Below, piece after piece: positions 62,897-64,000 of a stretch of 64,000 nt of DNA. How positions within the stretch are numbered: the stretch's first letter is position 1; each line of letters starts with the position of its first letter. The stretch covers positions 62,001 through 126,000 of the forward strand of contig JACPNQ010000020.1 of NCBI GenBank assembly GCA_016185425.1, written 5' to 3'. Below the pieces are notes generated by a model. The model saw only the letters and a program-made list of their open reading frames with translations, was not told the origin of the DNA and searched no databases. This DNA is from Acidobacteriota bacterium. Its GTDB lineage: Bacteria; Acidobacteriota; Terriglobia; Bryobacterales; Bryobacteraceae. The translations under genes and the position numbers were made by a program.

Positions 62897-63849
62897 CGCT
62901 GTACCTGGGTGTGGATGGAGGGCAGTCGAGCACAACGGCGCTGATCGCCGATGAGACCGGAGGTGTGCTGGGGCGCGGGGCGGACGGGCCGTGCAATCAT
63001 GTGCGGTCGGCGGAGGAGGGGCGCGAGAAGTTTATCCGCGTGATCGGCGGTTGTGTGCGGGCGGCGGCGTTGGAAGCGGGACTGGGCGACGAGATACCTG
63101 CGTTTCGCGCGGCGTGCCTGGGATTCAGCGGGGGGCCGGAGGACAAGGGGGCAATTCTGCGCGAGATGCTGCGCGTGGAGGAGTTGCTGGTGACGACCGA
63201 CGCGGCGATCGCGCTTGCGGGGGCATGCGGCGGAGGAGCGGGGATCATCACGATCGCGGGTACGGGACACATCAGCATGGGCAGAGGAAGGAACGGACGC
63301 GTGGCGCGAGCGGGCGGATGGGGATATCTGTTCGGCGACGAGGGCGGCGGGTTTTGGATTGCGCGCGAGGCCGTGCGAGCCGCGATGCGGGTGCACGAGC
63401 GATGGGGCGTTTCTACTTCGCTGCATGGACGGCTGTTGCAGTCGACGGGGTTTGCCGATGCGAACGCCATGATGCATGCGATGTACACGGCGGAGTGGCC
63501 GCGGAAGCGGCTGGCGGCGTTGTCGCGCCTTGTGGACGAAGAGGCGGAGGGGGGAGACGCGGAGGCGCGGGACATTTTAGAGCGCGGCGCTTCCGAGTTG
63601 ATAACGATCAGCGCGATTGTGCGTGGAAACCTGTTTGCCGGCAACGAGGCAGCGCGGCTGTCGCCTATCGGCAGCGTTTGGAAATGCCGTATCCTGCGGG
63701 AGAGCTTCGTGGAACGCTGGACGCGCGCGAACCCCTTGAATTCGTTCGCGCCGCCCGCGATGGGGCCGGCCGCGGGGGCGCTGCTGGAGGCGTTCCGCAT
63801 CGCGGGCCAGGCCGTTACGCTTCATAACCTACCGGAGAGTGAGAAATGA
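62893..63849 (+). CDS. BadF/BadG/BcrA/BcrD-type ATPase, N-acetylglucosamine kinase-like
   Basis: A 318-aa ASKHA-fold protein starting at a GTG that overlaps the upstream stop by 4 nt. Phosphate-1 loop LGVDGGQSSTTALIAD, CLGFSGGPEDKG, phosphate-2 region VTTDAAIALAGACGGGAGII and the adenosine motif IAGTGHISMGRGRNG, WGYLFGDEGGGFWIA are typical of GlcNAc/glucosamine kinases of the family. The C-terminal segment SPIGSVWKCRILRESFVERW is also conserved. It probably phosphorylates an amino sugar in recycling of cell-wall or chitin breakdown products; the substrate is inferred from family. Confidence 0.85.
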   Translation: MTLYLGVDGGQSSTTALIADETGGVLGRGADGPCNHVRSAEEGREKFIRVIGGCVRAAALEAGLGDEIPAFRAACLGFSGGPEDKGAILREMLRVEELLVTTDAAIALAGACGGGAGIITIAGTGHISMGRGRNGRVARAGGWGYLFGDEGGGFWIAREAVRAAMRVHERWGVSTSLHGRLLQSTGFADANAMMHAMYTAEWPRKRLAALSRLVDEEAEGGDAEARDILERGASELITISAIVRGNLFAGNEAARLSPIGSVWKCRILRESFVERWTRANPLNSFAPPAMGPAAGALLEAFRIAGQAVTLHNLPESEK

Positions 63850-64000
63850 GATTCGTGCCGCTGTTGTTGATTCCCGCGCTGCTAATTGCCGCCGAGCCGG
63901 ATTGGAAGACGGTGGACGCAGAGTCGATTGACCTGCTGCAGCGATATCTGCGCATTCCGAGCATCAATCCGCCGGCGGACACACGGGCGGCGGCGGAGTT
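63846..64000 (+). CDS. M20-family metallopeptidase, N-terminal part (runs past window end)
   Basis: The ATG at 63846 overlaps the kinase stop by 4 nt and opens a frame to the end of the window (51 complete codons). A signal peptide (MRFVPLLLIPALLIAAEP) is followed by SIDLLQRYLRIPSINPPADT, the usual N-terminus of secreted M20/M28-type carboxypeptidases. The catalytic domain lies beyond the window. It is the last visible gene of the nth operon. Confidence 0.75.
   Translation, partial: MRFVPLLLIPALLIAAEPDWKTVDAESIDLLQRYLRIPSINPPADTRAAAE

Overview
The window looks like a chromosomal segment of a high-GC acidobacterium of the Solibacter/Bryobacter (Bryobacterales) type. The evidence is a large Ig-repeat secreted protein ending in the domain known as the Solibacter C-terminal domain (TIGR03437 type), an Oar-like TonB-dependent receptor with an N-terminal carboxypeptidase-regulatory domain, a PadR regulator paired with an ADOP-type ABC permease, a secreted DUF5117/DUF4953-type metalloprotease, and a sulfatase and many secreted redox enzymes. 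The assignment rests on gene content only. Genes are dense, many start codons are GTG or TTG, and 1-4 nt stop/start overlaps are common.

Layout. 0-1 kb: 3' end of a xanthine dehydrogenase-type molybdenum hydroxylase. 1-5.8 kb (minus): three membrane-fusion proteins and one MacB/FtsX-type permease in a translationally coupled operon without an ATPase. 5.9-6.05 kb: a strong terminator and tRNA-Gly(UCC). 6.1-9.5 kb: siroheme nitrite/sulfite reductase divergent from a seven-haem cytochrome. 9.5-16.7 kb (minus): operon of gamma-glutamyltransferase, esterase, PrmA and a 1154-aa 5'-nucleotidase-like protein that has lost most metal ligands. 16.7-20.2 kb (plus): Tat-exported aldo/keto reductase, small Cys-containing secreted protein, di-haem peroxidase and a lone sugar-binding lipoprotein. 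20.2-25.6 kb: Flp pilin, inositol oxygenase, FabH, SprT-like peptidase, sulfatase and ceramidase-like membrane protein. 25.6-32.4 kb (minus): TonB receptor and Ig/TIGR03437 protein. 32.5-36.2 kb: an outer-membrane-type gene interrupted by an in-frame UGA, a small merR-merC-thioredoxin operon and an ankyrin gene.

36.5-43.3 kb is the least stable part. It has a PadR gene with a striking inverted-repeat operator, an ADOP permease truncated where an Rpn-family nuclease gene lies, an MFS gene with a frameshift, the first 45 codons of a cytochrome-c-peroxidase-like gene, and a compact three-gene cassette (terminase-associated protein, ATPase-only terminase large subunit, patatin phospholipase) preceded by a strong hairpin terminator. 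This cassette is the best candidate for an undescribed system in the window.

43.3-64 kb is more conventional: secreted zinc metalloprotease, a DUF5060/apiosidase-like protein, TsaB, a redoxin-DsbD-alpha fusion, a large hybrid histidine kinase, the dnaG-rpoD macromolecular synthesis pair, a NadD-like protein, a zinc-ribbon membrane protein, a TMTC-like membrane protein, and a tight operon of nth, lipoprotein, GT-C-like protein, BadF/GlcNAc-kinase-type ATPase and an M20 peptidase that runs off the end. No CRISPR array, rRNA, complete prophage or recognisable insertion sequence was seen.
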